64,000 bases of DNA from the NCBI RefSeq assembly GCF_004116265.1, contig NZ_QOUX01000021.1:62001-126000 (forward strand). The letters run 5' to 3'. This document shows, one piece after another, positions 43,984 through 53,547 of the stretch; position 1 is the first letter of the stretch; each line of letters opens with the position of its first letter. Origin of the DNA: Anaerobacillus alkaliphilus. Its GTDB lineage: Bacteria > Bacillota > Bacilli > Bacillales > Anaerobacillaceae. A program made the translations under genes and the position numbers. The notes beneath the pieces are model-generated. The model was not told where the DNA came from and ran no database searches. It was given only the letters and a program-made list of their open reading frames with translations.

Positions 43984-45526
43984 TCTCCTCAACTCCTATT
44001 CTCGGAATTATTGCAATAACTTCAGTTCCTTGATTTTGTTTTGAACGAAGCATAACTTGTCCATAGACGTTTTTCACTCTTTCTCTCATTCCATTCAAAC
44101 CAAGACTTGATTTTTTTTCAGTTGTTTCACAAATACCAATTCCATCATCTACGATTTTCAAGGTCCATTGGATGGGAGTAACCTCTAAAACAACATTTAC
44201 GTTTTTCGCATTTGCATGTTTTAAAATATTATTGATTGCCTCTTCTGCAATTCGATATAATGTTTCATTTATCTCAAGTGACTCTTCTATTACTCTACCT
44301 TTTTTAGTGAAACTTACGTTAAGGCTTGTCCCTTGTTTCCTTTTATTAATTAAATTTTCGATTGCATCAAAAATATTATGATTTTCTTTTCCCTCCATTA
44401 AAAATCGAATATGTTCCCTAACTTCGCGATTGCTCTGTTGGATTTGTGTTTCCATTTGGTTTATTAGTTCATTTAATTGAACTGACTCTGTAAAGGAAGT
44501 CACTTGTTTTAGTTGAAAAACTTTGGTAGAAAGAAAGAAAAGTTGTTGCGCTACACCATCATGAAGATCTTGAGCTAATTTTTTTCGGACTTCTTCTTTA
44601 AGTGAGTTTGTGATTTCGTTTTTTAAGGCAATTTTCTTTTTTTGGCTAATCAAGAAATTTGACGAAATATTCAAATAAATAAGCTCATACCAATGTACAC
44701 TTTTCTCTACCAAAATAAATCCTTGATTAGTCTTTCCTAGCTGGTTAATAGGAAAAAAGTAAAACAAATCTTGTTGACCAATATGGTTCGTTAATAAAAC
44801 TTCTTTTCTTTTCTCCTTTTTATGGAAATCCTTTTTCAGCAGTTCGTTAATAAATAAACTTTTCTCCCATTCTCTGTTTTCAGTAATGTCGTTAAACCAA
44901 CATATACAGACTTTTCTTGATTGAAAAACTCGTTGTAATAACTTCTCCAAACGTAATGTTACAACACCCAAGTCAAAAATACTGTCTAACTTGGCGACTG
45001 AGCGATTGATTAATAAAAGATGAAAATACCAAAATTTAAAACTTTTAAATAAGTAATTACCAACGAACGTTAGTGAAAAGAATGATAGTGCCAGTAACCC
45101 AACTTTAAAAGGGACAGTATAAGGTAGTTCTAACCGTGGAACAAAACCCACTGGTAACTTGATACAAGCTAAAACATAAACTAGAGAAAATAAGTAATAC
45201 TGCAATCCGCGGAATAAGAAATATAGTAATCCTAAGGTTGCTAATAAATAAATAATAAATGGGCTTTCTATTTGGCCAGTTTTTACAATTAAGAAAAAGG
45301 TAATCATTAGGTCTAATCCAATAAGAAGTTGTGTAAATTGCACCTTTAAATTAAATACGAAAGTACTTAGATAACTTACATTTAAAACCAACGCAAAAAA
45401 TATTAATAATAATCCATATGTACTAAAACTATTAACGTAGAAAAGAAAAATAAATAAGCAAACACTTAAACGAAATATAATTATAATTGCGTTTATATCT
45501 CTTACCAAGTTTCCCATTTCATTCAC
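43976..45526 (-). CDS. DesK/NarX-type sensor histidine kinase
   Basis: The 516-aa kinase has six hydrophobic helices (about 12-165), a GAF-like linker (about 180-300), HisKA_3 with His322 in AQDLHDGVAQQLFFLS, and a HATPase domain (RIAEEAINNILKHANAKNV; DDGIG; GLNGMRERV). It pairs with the overlapping NarL-type regulator. No ligand can be inferred. Confidence 0.9.
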   Translation of the reverse strand: MNEMGNLVRDINAIIIIFRLSVCLFIFLFYVNSFSTYGLLLIFFALVLNVSYLSTFVFNLKVQFTQLLIGLDLMITFFLIVKTGQIESPFIIYLLATLGLLYFLFRGLQYYLFSLVYVLACIKLPVGFVPRLELPYTVPFKVGLLALSFFSLTFVGNYLFKSFKFWYFHLLLINRSVAKLDSIFDLGVVTLRLEKLLQRVFQSRKVCICWFNDITENREWEKSLFINELLKKDFHKKEKRKEVLLTNHIGQQDLFYFFPINQLGKTNQGFILVEKSVHWYELIYLNISSNFLISQKKKIALKNEITNSLKEEVRKKLAQDLHDGVAQQLFFLSTKVFQLKQVTSFTESVQLNELINQMETQIQQSNREVREHIRFLMEGKENHNIFDAIENLINKRKQGTSLNVSFTKKGRVIEESLEINETLYRIAEEAINNILKHANAKNVNVVLEVTPIQWTLKIVDDGIGICETTEKKSSLGLNGMRERVKNVYGQVMLRSKQNQGTEVIAIIPRIGVEEIG

Positions 45527-45671
45527 CTACAACTGGTATTTACTTACAAAATATTATCTAGTTAAATCTTACTATTGTTCACTATATAGAACAACGGGGT
45601 TATTTTGTCTCTTTTTGTTTATTTTTTATGGAAAATTGTAGAAAGAATTAATTACTTGTCTAAAATTGGAA

Positions 45672-45699
45672 AATGACTATTATAAGTACAATAGTCATT
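45672..45699 (-). terminator. Terminator of the secreted-protein/signal-peptidase run
   Basis: AATGACTATT / AATAGTCATT is a perfect 10-bp stem with TTTT on the minus strand, 20 bp past the peptidase stop. Confidence 0.75.
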
Positions 45700-45718
45700 C
45701 TGCCTATTTCTATTATTT

Positions 45719-46300
45719 TTATAGTTGCAACGGTTTTGCTATTTTGTAAAATGGGAATAAAGATACAGAAGCATACCCTTTTATATTGGTAATCGGCACT
45801 GGGCCCATGTTTGGATCACGACTATCTAAACTCTCACCAGGAGTTCGGTTGTCTCCCATAACAAAGATATGTCCAAGGCCAACTGTAACAGCTGCCATAT
45901 CATTTGCATCACCTATTGTATGCAGCTCGGGTAATGGTATTTCATTTACATACACTATCCCATCTGATATAGATACAGTATCTCCAGGTACACCGATTAC
46001 TCGTTTGATAACATCATAACCTCCTTCTTCAAGAACAACGACATCTCCGTAATTAGGCTCCCCGATAGTCGCTGAGAGTTTGTTTACTAAAAGAAAGCTT
46101 CCGTCTTTCAAGGACGGCTGCATAGAATCGCCAACTATCAATGTAAATCCAATGGTAGTTTTTATGGCAAATACGGCAAGCATTAAGAAAAAAATAAACT
46201 TAACCCAGCCGATAATTTCTTTCTTATTATCTCTCTTTTTTTCTTCGTTTTGCTTACCAACAGGAATAGTTTCGATTTCTAAATTAGTTGCGTACTGCAC
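45719..46300 (-). CDS. Type I signal peptidase, P-type
   Basis: GTG 46300 (GGTGGA 6 nt upstream) gives 193 aa: a polar N-terminus, one membrane anchor (about 33-55), then the catalytic domain outside. The serine motif VGDSMQPSL has Ser59 and the lysine motif VIKRVIGVPGD has Lys99, so it is the bacterial Ser/Lys type and not the SipW type. Box E appears as MGDNR..SLDSRD..GPV. It directly follows three genes for signal-peptide-bearing paralogous proteins and is probably dedicated to them. Confidence 0.9.
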   Translation of the reverse strand: MQYATNLEIETIPVGKQNEEKKRDNKKEIIGWVKFIFFLMLAVFAIKTTIGFTLIVGDSMQPSLKDGSFLLVNKLSATIGEPNYGDVVVLEEGGYDVIKRVIGVPGDTVSISDGIVYVNEIPLPELHTIGDANDMAAVTVGLGHIFVMGDNRTPGESLDSRDPNMGPVPITNIKGYASVSLFPFYKIAKPLQL

Positions 46301-46340
46301 GTTATATCCACCTACCAATAATTAGAGTTTTAGAACAAAC

Positions 46341-46925
46341 CTAGTTTTGTTTTGTTCTATTATCTTCCTTATAACCAAACTCGTTGCTACTATCTTCACC
46401 AATCGGTTCTGCATCATCTTCTTCAACAATGCTAGCTTTGTCTCCTGGCTCTTCCTCAACCGGCTGGCTATCAGATATTAGTTGGTTCATCGCTTGTATT
46501 GCATCATTCATAATATCTGTTAATTGGCTTTCTATCTTTTGTCTTTCTGTATCATTGAAATAATTTATATTAGCAACTAGGTGGTCAGCGTGTTCTTCAA
46601 TCAAATTAGTTATCATTTCAATTTGTTGTTGAGTAAACGAAGCAATCTCAAATGCAGACCTCTCTAATGCTAATTGGACTTCTTCCTTTAAACGTTGCTT
46701 TTGTCTTTCTAATTCATTCTCAACTGCAACCTCCATACTTTGAATTGCTTCATTGGCTTTTTTGTTATACCAATTTTGCAGCAATGTAGAAATGTCTATA
46801 TCTGAATTAGCAAACGCAACACCCGTCGTTAATACAAAGGTAGTGCTTAAAGAAACAAGTCCAATTACAAGTTTACGCTTATAACTCTGTTTTTTTTCGT
46901 ACTGATATTTTGATAATCTACTCAT
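46341..46925 (-). CDS. Secreted LxxWY-family protein A (acidic coiled-coil)
   Basis: The 194-aa protein has AAGGAGG 8 nt before the ATG, a signal peptide (LVIGLVSLSTTFVLTTG) with likely cleavage after AFA, then the motif LLQNWYNKK shared with the next two upstream genes. A long helical Glu/Gln/Lys-rich region (about 55-150) and an acidic tail follow. No anchor is seen. It is unrecognised; the shared N-terminal module marks it as a paralogue. Confidence 0.8.
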   Translation of the reverse strand: MSRLSKYQYEKKQSYKRKLVIGLVSLSTTFVLTTGVAFANSDIDISTLLQNWYNKKANEAIQSMEVAVENELERQKQRLKEEVQLALERSAFEIASFTQQQIEMITNLIEEHADHLVANINYFNDTERQKIESQLTDIMNDAIQAMNQLISDSQPVEEEPGDKASIVEEDDAEPIGEDSSNEFGYKEDNRTKQN

Positions 46926-46951
46926 TTGGCTAACCTCCTTTTATGTAATAG

Positions 46952-46979
46952 CCAGAAATCCTCGAGGGAGGATTTCTGG
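46952..46979 (-). promoter_or_regulatory. Intercistronic hairpin inside the secreted-protein run
   Basis: CCAGAAATCCTC / GAGGATTTCTGG is a perfect 12-bp stem with a 4-nt loop and no T run, between genes B and A. It looks like an mRNA stability or processing element rather than a terminator. Confidence 0.6.
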
Positions 46980-46998
46980 GTTGAAGATGTAGTACTAT

Positions 46999-48039
46999 TT
47001 AGTTTCTTGTCACAATATACTTCCACTCTTTCCCATTACTATCTACATATACTCTTTCCATTGTAGTTTTGTCAGTAGGCATATTGTTAATAGTTTCAGT
47101 TAGAATTTGATCTGGTCCTACACTAAACTTAATTACTAAATTGTATTCAACTTTATAACCAGTAATTTTATCTTGTGGATTTATATTTGCTATAGTTACT
47201 ACATTAACAACCTGAACACCAGTCACAACAGCTTCTTCCTCTTCATTTACTGTAGCAAATCCAGCTAAAACTATCTTATCAAGTTCTGCTAAACTTTCGC
47301 TTGTCAACCTACTTCCTAAATCTCTAATGTCATCATTAATTTTAACTACCTTTTCGTTTGTCTCACTAGTAACCTTCTTCATTGTATCTTCAGCACTTTT
47401 GTTCACAGTATTAAAAAGTGTAGTTTGAGTACTGGTTCCACGTCTATTTAGTTCCGATGTGATTGTTGATTTAGCTAAATTAACTGCCTCAGTTAAAGCT
47501 TTATTAGAAGTATTGCTAACTAAGTTAATTCCATCCTCAACTAATTTTTCTGAAGCCACACCTTGATCATTAACTGCACTTGTCAACTCAGATGTATATT
47601 GCGCATATACTCCATCAAAAAAGTCTTTATTTTCTTTTCTTTCATCACTAAGAAAACTCGAGAAACCACTGTCCATTACTCCTAAACGAGGGAGTAAAAT
47701 CTTAGTTGATTCAGTAGTCATATCCTTAGTATGTTTACCTAAACGTTTCCCAATATCAGCGCTTGAATTAGCTAATACATTAATACCTTCCTTTTTAATA
47801 GCATTCACACTGTCATTCTGGAACTTAGCTTTATCTTCATCCATATCTACCTTGGCACCTGTTCTATGTGAATCAACTGCATCCGAAATTGCCGTTGTTT
47901 TTAATCCAAATTGTACATCATACCAAGTTCTTAGTTGCTCTGCAGCATTAACATTTGCAAACACTGTTCCTACACCTGCTACCAAACTGAAAGATACTAC
48001 ACCTACTGCGATTTTTGTTTTAAGTGATTTCATAACCAT
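46999..48039 (-). CDS. Secreted LxxWY-family protein B (large)
   Basis: The 346-aa protein starts at ATG 48039 (GAGGAG 8 nt upstream) with a signal peptide ending near TVFANVNA, then EQLRTWYDVQFGLKTTAISD. The middle (about 60-250) is helical, Ser/Thr/Asn-rich and reminiscent of methyl-accepting or pilus-like coiled coils. The C-terminal 80 residues are beta-rich (VVTGVQVVNVVTI; ITGYKVEYNLVIKFSVG; WKYIVTRN). No family is recognised. It is the middle gene of the trio. Confidence 0.8.
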   Translation of the reverse strand: MVMKSLKTKIAVGVVSFSLVAGVGTVFANVNAAEQLRTWYDVQFGLKTTAISDAVDSHRTGAKVDMDEDKAKFQNDSVNAIKKEGINVLANSSADIGKRLGKHTKDMTTESTKILLPRLGVMDSGFSSFLSDERKENKDFFDGVYAQYTSELTSAVNDQGVASEKLVEDGINLVSNTSNKALTEAVNLAKSTITSELNRRGTSTQTTLFNTVNKSAEDTMKKVTSETNEKVVKINDDIRDLGSRLTSESLAELDKIVLAGFATVNEEEEAVVTGVQVVNVVTIANINPQDKITGYKVEYNLVIKFSVGPDQILTETINNMPTDKTTMERVYVDSNGKEWKYIVTRN

Positions 48040-48123
48040 TTTTTCATTCTCCTCGTCATTTTTTATTTTTTTATTTGAGTTAAAATTTTAACTTTGAAAA
48101 CAATGTCTTTACTTGCCAATCTG

Positions 48124-48582
48124 CTAATCTTTTTCATTAATGATTTGAACTAAGTAATTAAATAATTCATCTTCAATTTGCTCAATCTTCTGATCGATGT
48201 ATGTTTGAAAATCAATTTCGATGTTGTAATTAATAATCATATCTCTTGTCTCTGTTAGTTGCTCAATTTGTCCTTCAGTATGTAAAGAGATAGTTTCACT
48301 AGCACTTTTGCTTACCTCAGTTGCAGTTTTTGCTATTTGTGCATTCACACTTTCTAGCAGTTTTTCTTTTTCAAGAACTAGCTTATCTAGTTCAGCTTGA
48401 CGATGTCCTTCGACATTGCCTGCAACGCCACTTATTGTTTGTTTGAACGTATGAACATACCAAAGTTTCAACTGCTCTCCTGGGTCGCTGCTGGCAAATA
48501 CTTTACCAACACTTAACGTTAAGGTGAAAACTATGACAGCTATAATAATTTTTACTTTTTTCTTAACTACCAACTGAAGCAT
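48124..48582 (-). CDS. Secreted LxxWY-family protein C (first of the trio)
   Basis: The protein of about 152 aa has a signal peptide (KIIIAVIVFTLTLSVG, cleavage after VFA), then PGEQLKLWYVHTFKQTISG, matching protein B in EQLxxWYxxxF and spacing. The rest is a coiled coil (ELDKLVLEKEKLLESVNAQI). AAGGAGG lies only 2 nt before ATG 48582, so TTG 48573 is an alternative start. It leads the run C-B-A-signal peptidase on the minus strand. Confidence 0.78.
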   Translation of the reverse strand: MLQLVVKKKVKIIIAVIVFTLTLSVGKVFASSDPGEQLKLWYVHTFKQTISGVAGNVEGHRQAELDKLVLEKEKLLESVNAQIAKTATEVSKSASETISLHTEGQIEQLTETRDMIINYNIEIDFQTYIDQKIEQIEDELFNYLVQIINEKD

Positions 48583-48789
48583 CGCCTCCTTAAACAACTT
48601 TATAACCGGTTAAGTTTGTTTGTTTTGCTGTTCTTCTTGATTTAAATATTACTCCCATTCTCTTCCCAAGATAATCCGGCACCAGGTTGAACTATCATAT
48701 CCTCTAGTTTGATTCCACCTCATCCTAAAGTAGGAGGTGATACCTCACCAATCAGTACTAAGAGCCTTTATTCATCTACCAAAAACAAC

Positions 48790-48831
48790 AAAAAATCTCT
48801 TAGTTTTCCACTAAGGAGAACTAAGAGATTA
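48790..48831 (-). terminator. Terminator of the ThDP enzyme gene
   Basis: On the minus strand AATCTCTTAGTT / AACTAAGAGATT is followed by TTTTTTG. Confidence 0.88.
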
Positions 48832-48844
48832 CTATAATTATTTA

Positions 48845-50485
48845 TTAATTTACCTTCCCAAACGATGACAAAAACTTTACTCTCTCCCCCATCGGCGGAG
48901 TATTCTCATCTACTAACGAGACCTCTAATATCGTTGGTCCCTCAAAACTCATTAAATGATTAATCACATATTTATTAATATCATCCAAACTCTCTACCCG
49001 GACGCTTGGAATTCCTAATGCTTCAGACATAGCTGTAATATTAACGGCTTGCTGTTCAAAGCGCGGGTGGGAGCGGTTATATTGTAATGAATGTCCGTGA
49101 TAGACCATTCCTAATCTAGCATTATTCATAATCACAAATAAAATTGGGAGCTTGTATTCTTTTGCTGTTAGCATTTCCATGCCATGCATGAAAAAGCAAC
49201 CGTCGCCGGTAATACAAACAACAGGGCGATTTGGTTCGGCTAAGATTGAACCAAAAGCAGCAGCAATCCCTTGACCCATTGCCCCAAAGTGAATATTAAT
49301 ATCAAACGTATCTATATCTTTTACCACCATGTAATGCACGACATAAGCCATAAATTCACCGACATCAATGGTATAGCGAGTCGTTTCAGGTAAAAAATCT
49401 TGTAACTTTAATAAAACATCTTGTGAAACAAACTCCCTATTAGATTGATAGACACTCTTTTCCGCAGTGACTCCATTGTCTTTTTTTGCTCCTAAGTCCT
49501 TCAAATATTCGTATATATGCAACAGGCTTAAATCAATGTCACCATGAATTGGTATATCAACAGAATATTTACGACCAAATACTGTACTATCATAGTCAAG
49601 CTGAATGACGACTCTGTCTTTCGTAAGGTTCTCATTCCAGTTGTTTGTTGCCGTCTCTCCCAAACTTGAACCGACAATTAACATAACCTTACGTTCATCT
49701 TCATTTATTAACTTAGAAGCAGACTCATGACCTGCAAAACCATACACTCCTGCATATAGGGGGTGATTATCCAGAATTACCCCTTTTGCTTGTGGTGTGA
49801 CAATTATCGGCCATTGCAGCATTTCTGCTACTTCTAACAATAGCGACGATGAGTGTCTCGCTCCTTGCCCAGCAAAAATAAATCCCTTCTTACCACTAAC
49901 CATTGCAATTGCGGCTTGCTTAATGGCCATCATATCCGGATAAATTGGTGTTCGGTTTGGGTACGGTGGTAGCGTAGCTAAATCGACTTGATGGAGCTGT
50001 ACATCAATTGGCATCGCAATATGTACTGGCCCCGGCACACCACTTATTGCTATCTCCACTGCCTTTGCTACCTCAGTAAGGAGATTTTTTGAGTCGTTGA
50101 CGGTAACGCTGTATTTCGTAATAGAGCGGAATATAGGTTCGGCATTAAGTTCTTGTGATGCATTCATTCCTACTGTTGATACAGGAACTGCTCCTGTTAA
50201 AAACAGTACAGGCAAATGTTCTCGCATCGCATTTGCACAGCCGCTGATTAAATTTGTTGCCCCAGGCCCACTACTAGCGATACAAACGCTTAACTCGTTA
50301 CTATATTTCGCATAAGAGGCAGCCATGTAGGAAGCAGCTCCTTCGTGCTTTACGATAATAGGAGTCAACTCTTTCATATCATACAGCTCGTCAAAAAAAG
50401 CATTTACGGAACCTGCTGGGATTCCAAAAATGTATTTTACTCCGCCCCTTTTTAGAAAATGTAATACCGCACGTACCGCTTTCAT
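48845..50485 (-). CDS. Thiamine-pyrophosphate enzyme, acetolactate-synthase-like
   Basis: The 546-aa protein has the three domains of the POX/AHAS family. The PYR domain has the catalytic glutamate in IVKHEGAASYMA (about 44-55) and SSGPGATNLI; the central domain has KGFIFAGQGA; the PP domain has ITGDGCFFMHGMEMLTAKEY, the metal/ThDP motif GDGx(n)N ending VIMNNARLG. It could be an acetolactate synthase, oxalyl-CoA-like or other 2-oxoacid decarboxylase. No AHAS small subunit or ilv gene is adjacent, so a catabolic or specialised role is more likely. Confidence 0.75.
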   Translation of the reverse strand: MKAVRAVLHFLKRGGVKYIFGIPAGSVNAFFDELYDMKELTPIIVKHEGAASYMAASYAKYSNELSVCIASSGPGATNLISGCANAMREHLPVLFLTGAVPVSTVGMNASQELNAEPIFRSITKYSVTVNDSKNLLTEVAKAVEIAISGVPGPVHIAMPIDVQLHQVDLATLPPYPNRTPIYPDMMAIKQAAIAMVSGKKGFIFAGQGARHSSSLLLEVAEMLQWPIIVTPQAKGVILDNHPLYAGVYGFAGHESASKLINEDERKVMLIVGSSLGETATNNWNENLTKDRVVIQLDYDSTVFGRKYSVDIPIHGDIDLSLLHIYEYLKDLGAKKDNGVTAEKSVYQSNREFVSQDVLLKLQDFLPETTRYTIDVGEFMAYVVHYMVVKDIDTFDINIHFGAMGQGIAAAFGSILAEPNRPVVCITGDGCFFMHGMEMLTAKEYKLPILFVIMNNARLGMVYHGHSLQYNRSHPRFEQQAVNITAMSEALGIPSVRVESLDDINKYVINHLMSFEGPTILEVSLVDENTPPMGERVKFLSSFGKVN

Positions 50486-50495
50486 AGTCGTCTCC

Positions 50496-53291
50496 TTAGT
50501 TTAAAAGTAATTCTTGGTCATCCTGCTCAAAGTACTTCTCCATAAAATCTTCAGCCTTAATTGGTGGGCTAAACATGAAGCCTTGCATTAAAAAGCAGCC
50601 TTTGGAAGAAAGGAATTTCATCTGGTCTTCTGTTTCTACACCTTCAGCGATGACATTTAGGCTTAAATTATCTGCTAAAGTAATAATTGTATTAGTGATT
50701 GCAGCATTCGCAAGATCCCCTACAACATCACTTACAAACGAACGATCAATCTTCAACGTATTGATTGGGAAGTTCTTTAAATACCCTAATGAAGAATAGC
50801 CTGTTCCAAAGTCATCAATTGAAATTTTAATTCCTAACTCACGGAGTTTCACCATTGTTTCTAATGTTGCATCAGTATTTTTAATGATTAGATTTTCAGT
50901 AAGCTCTAATTCTAAGAAACTCGGATCTAATTTTGTTTCAGCTAGTACGTCTTTAACTAATTCAATCAAATCCTGCTTCTCAAATTGACGAGCCGATAGA
51001 TTAACAGAAACGACAATTGGCCCGAGACCTAGATCGTGCCATGATTTTACCTGTTTACAAGCATTTCTGAGAACCCATTCACCTATTGGGACTATTAAAC
51101 CTGTTTCCTCTGCTACAGGAATAAAGTCAGCTGGCGAAACTACACCCATCGTCGGATGGTTCCAACGTAGTAAAGCTTCGACACCAATTAGCTTATTTGT
51201 TCTAGAATTGATTTGTGGTTGATAGTGTAAGACAAACTCATTATTTTCTAGTGCTTTGTGAAGTCCGTTTTCCACTTTTGCACTTCGTAAATTACTTTTT
51301 TCCATAGAGGCATTATAGAATTGAAAATTATTTCCTTGTAGTTCCTTCGATTTATACATGGCTGTATCAGCATTTTTGATTAAGGTATCAACATCTTCAC
51401 CGTCCTCAGGAAAAACGCTAATACCTATACTCGGTTTAATAAATACTTCATTACCTTTTAGGTCGAAAGGTTGTGAGAATGCATTAATAATTTTTGAAGT
51501 AACAGCATTTACTTGCTCATTTTCGAGAATCGTAGGTAAGATGATCGTGAATTCATCTCCACCCTGTCTAGATACCGTGGCACCCTCTGGAACACATTTT
51601 GCTAGTGCAACGGCAACCTTTTGTAGTAAGTGATCACCATAACTGTGGCCGAGAGTATCATTAACTAACTTAAAGCGGTCTAAGTCAATAAATAATACAG
51701 CTAGCTTCTCTTGATGCAAGTTGGCATTTGTAATTGCTTGGCTTAAGCGATCTTTTAGCAATACACGGTTAGGTAAGCTTGTCAAACTATCATAGTACGC
51801 TTGAAATTTGATCTTTTCTTCCATTTGCTTTCGCACTGTAATGTCTTTGAAAATTACTACATATCCACTTAACTTGTCATCTTCCTTAATCGGAGATACC
51901 GCATACTCAACAGGAAAACGAGAACCATCTTTTCTAAAAAACTCTTCATTGGAGCCATAGTTGCTCAAATGATTATCAATATAATTAGCAAATTCAACTA
52001 AGTAATTCGTTTTATTTGTTTTTATACGATTAAAAATACTATGATATTTTTTCCCGATTAAATCGCCCTTATCTTCGTAACCTAACATTCTTGCTGCTGC
52101 AGGATTACAAAATGTAATCTCGCCTTCAATACCTAAACCAAAAATTCCTTCACCTGCTGAATGTAATATTAACTCTTTTTCTCTACTTAAACGCTGAAGT
52201 TCTTTTATTACCTTTTCTAGTTCTTTGTTTTTTAACGAAATCTCTGCCGTACGTTCTTCAATAATGATCTCTTGTTTTTCTCTAAATAGTAAATTAGACA
52301 AAGCTAAGGCTGTAGCATCAACGATTGATTGTGCTAGACGCATTTGTGCAGTTGTATAATAAGAATTGGCTTCATCTAGATTAACGACTGAAATGACTCC
52401 TAATACGGAACCCATGGCAACTAGTGGAATTCGGAATAAACTTTTTATTCCGAATGCTCGACATGCATCATGGTTAGGCCTCTCATCGGCAAAGACATCT
52501 GGAATAAAAATTGCTTTTTTCGTCTGCAACACTTCTTGATACAACGGATCTTTGTTATGATCAATTTTTAGTTCTGAATGTTTCTCTTTCCATTCGACTT
52601 CTGTCATTTTACTAGCTTTACTAAGTCTCGTTGGCTTAATTTTCTTTTCCGCAATTGGATCAAGAATAAGAGCACCTATATTCACATTATTTAGTACCTG
52701 CGATACATAATGAAAACACTTATCTAAAACTTCTTGCATCGTTGCAAGATGGGCAAAATCTCTTGTTACATCTAGCAACAACTGTTTCTCGTAAAGGAGA
52801 TGTTCCTTATGTGTTAGATTATCAGCATTTGAAACAACAATTGCTGCTGTTTGAGCATACTTCTTGATAATTGCTTCTTCTCTACTTGTCAGGTCAGCTT
52901 CATAATCTGCCAAATAGATACATCCATACAGTTCCTGACTATATGTTATAGGAGTTATAAGAAGTGACTTTAGTTTGTATCTTTTTAAAATCTCAGAATC
53001 CTTACTAAGTAACGATTCATTTGTATCCACTATAGTATCCAACAGACTATCGTTAACTAGTTGTTCAACTAGTGTACCTAAACCTACTAGTTTCTTCTCC
53101 GCTGTCTTTTCTATAAAATTTTGAAATGTCCCATCTTGATGTCGTAAGATAATCCCTACTGCATGGCAGATTTTCACTTCGTCAGAAATAGCCATAACAA
53201 CCTGTTCTAGTACTTCTTTTAACTCTATATTATCCGTCAACAATTTTGAAAGTCTCGAAAGGGGGGAATAGTTCATTTGATTGTAGGACAT
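50496..53291 (-). CDS. GAF-GAF-PAS-GGDEF-EAL c-di-GMP enzyme
   Basis: Read from ATG 53291 (AGGAGG upstream) the 931-aa protein has two GAF domains (about 10-340), a coiled linker, and PAS (about 370-490). GGDEF follows (intact RQGGDEFTIIL; YDSLTSLPNRVLLKDRL), then EAL (intact GVEALLRWNHP, ENLIIKNTD, DDFGTGYSSLGYL). Both catalytic signatures are complete, so it may make and degrade c-di-GMP in response to GAF/PAS ligands. It has no transmembrane segment. It lies upstream, on the same strand, of the ThDP enzyme gene. Confidence 0.92.
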   Translation of the reverse strand: MSYNQMNYSPLSRLSKLLTDNIELKEVLEQVVMAISDEVKICHAVGIILRHQDGTFQNFIEKTAEKKLVGLGTLVEQLVNDSLLDTIVDTNESLLSKDSEILKRYKLKSLLITPITYSQELYGCIYLADYEADLTSREEAIIKKYAQTAAIVVSNADNLTHKEHLLYEKQLLLDVTRDFAHLATMQEVLDKCFHYVSQVLNNVNIGALILDPIAEKKIKPTRLSKASKMTEVEWKEKHSELKIDHNKDPLYQEVLQTKKAIFIPDVFADERPNHDACRAFGIKSLFRIPLVAMGSVLGVISVVNLDEANSYYTTAQMRLAQSIVDATALALSNLLFREKQEIIIEERTAEISLKNKELEKVIKELQRLSREKELILHSAGEGIFGLGIEGEITFCNPAAARMLGYEDKGDLIGKKYHSIFNRIKTNKTNYLVEFANYIDNHLSNYGSNEEFFRKDGSRFPVEYAVSPIKEDDKLSGYVVIFKDITVRKQMEEKIKFQAYYDSLTSLPNRVLLKDRLSQAITNANLHQEKLAVLFIDLDRFKLVNDTLGHSYGDHLLQKVAVALAKCVPEGATVSRQGGDEFTIILPTILENEQVNAVTSKIINAFSQPFDLKGNEVFIKPSIGISVFPEDGEDVDTLIKNADTAMYKSKELQGNNFQFYNASMEKSNLRSAKVENGLHKALENNEFVLHYQPQINSRTNKLIGVEALLRWNHPTMGVVSPADFIPVAEETGLIVPIGEWVLRNACKQVKSWHDLGLGPIVVSVNLSARQFEKQDLIELVKDVLAETKLDPSFLELELTENLIIKNTDATLETMVKLRELGIKISIDDFGTGYSSLGYLKNFPINTLKIDRSFVSDVVGDLANAAITNTIITLADNLSLNVIAEGVETEDQMKFLSSKGCFLMQGFMFSPPIKAEDFMEKYFEQDDQELLLN

Positions 53292-53515
53292 TGACTGTTT
53301 TCCTCCTAAACACATCCTAAAAATAGATATAGACTATTTCGACATTCTTCTATGTATTTCCTATTAAAACTGTAACTAGTAACCGTTTTTATTTTCCGAA
53401 TATCAGAATTGTATTCGTATCTTAAAAATTATATCTAAAATTGTCATTTATTTCTATGATTTTATGTCATTTTTGAACGAATTACCCCTAACAGATCTAA
53501 TTGTTCAAATAAAAA

Positions 53516-53541
53516 AGAGAGAGTAAAAATTAACTCTCTCT
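53516..53541 (-). terminator. Terminator of pbuG
   Basis: AGAGAGAGT / ACTCTCTCT stem with TTTTTT on the minus strand, 6 bp past the pbuG stop. Confidence 0.85.
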
Positions 53542-53547
53542 AGCGTA

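Noticed and set aside
45719-46300. SipW/ER-type signal peptidase
   Set aside because: The catalytic lysine in VIKRVIG is present, so it is the ordinary Ser/Lys type.
48640-48730. Short minus-strand peptide frame reading IKLEDMIVQPGAGLSWEENG
   Set aside because: Looks protein-like, but there is an in-frame stop just upstream, no proper start with ribosome binding site, and it lies in the leader of the secreted operon. Possibly a gene remnant; not callable.
50496-53291. Degenerate GGDEF or EAL
   Set aside because: Both GGDEF and EALLRW signatures are intact, so there is no reason to call either domain inactive.
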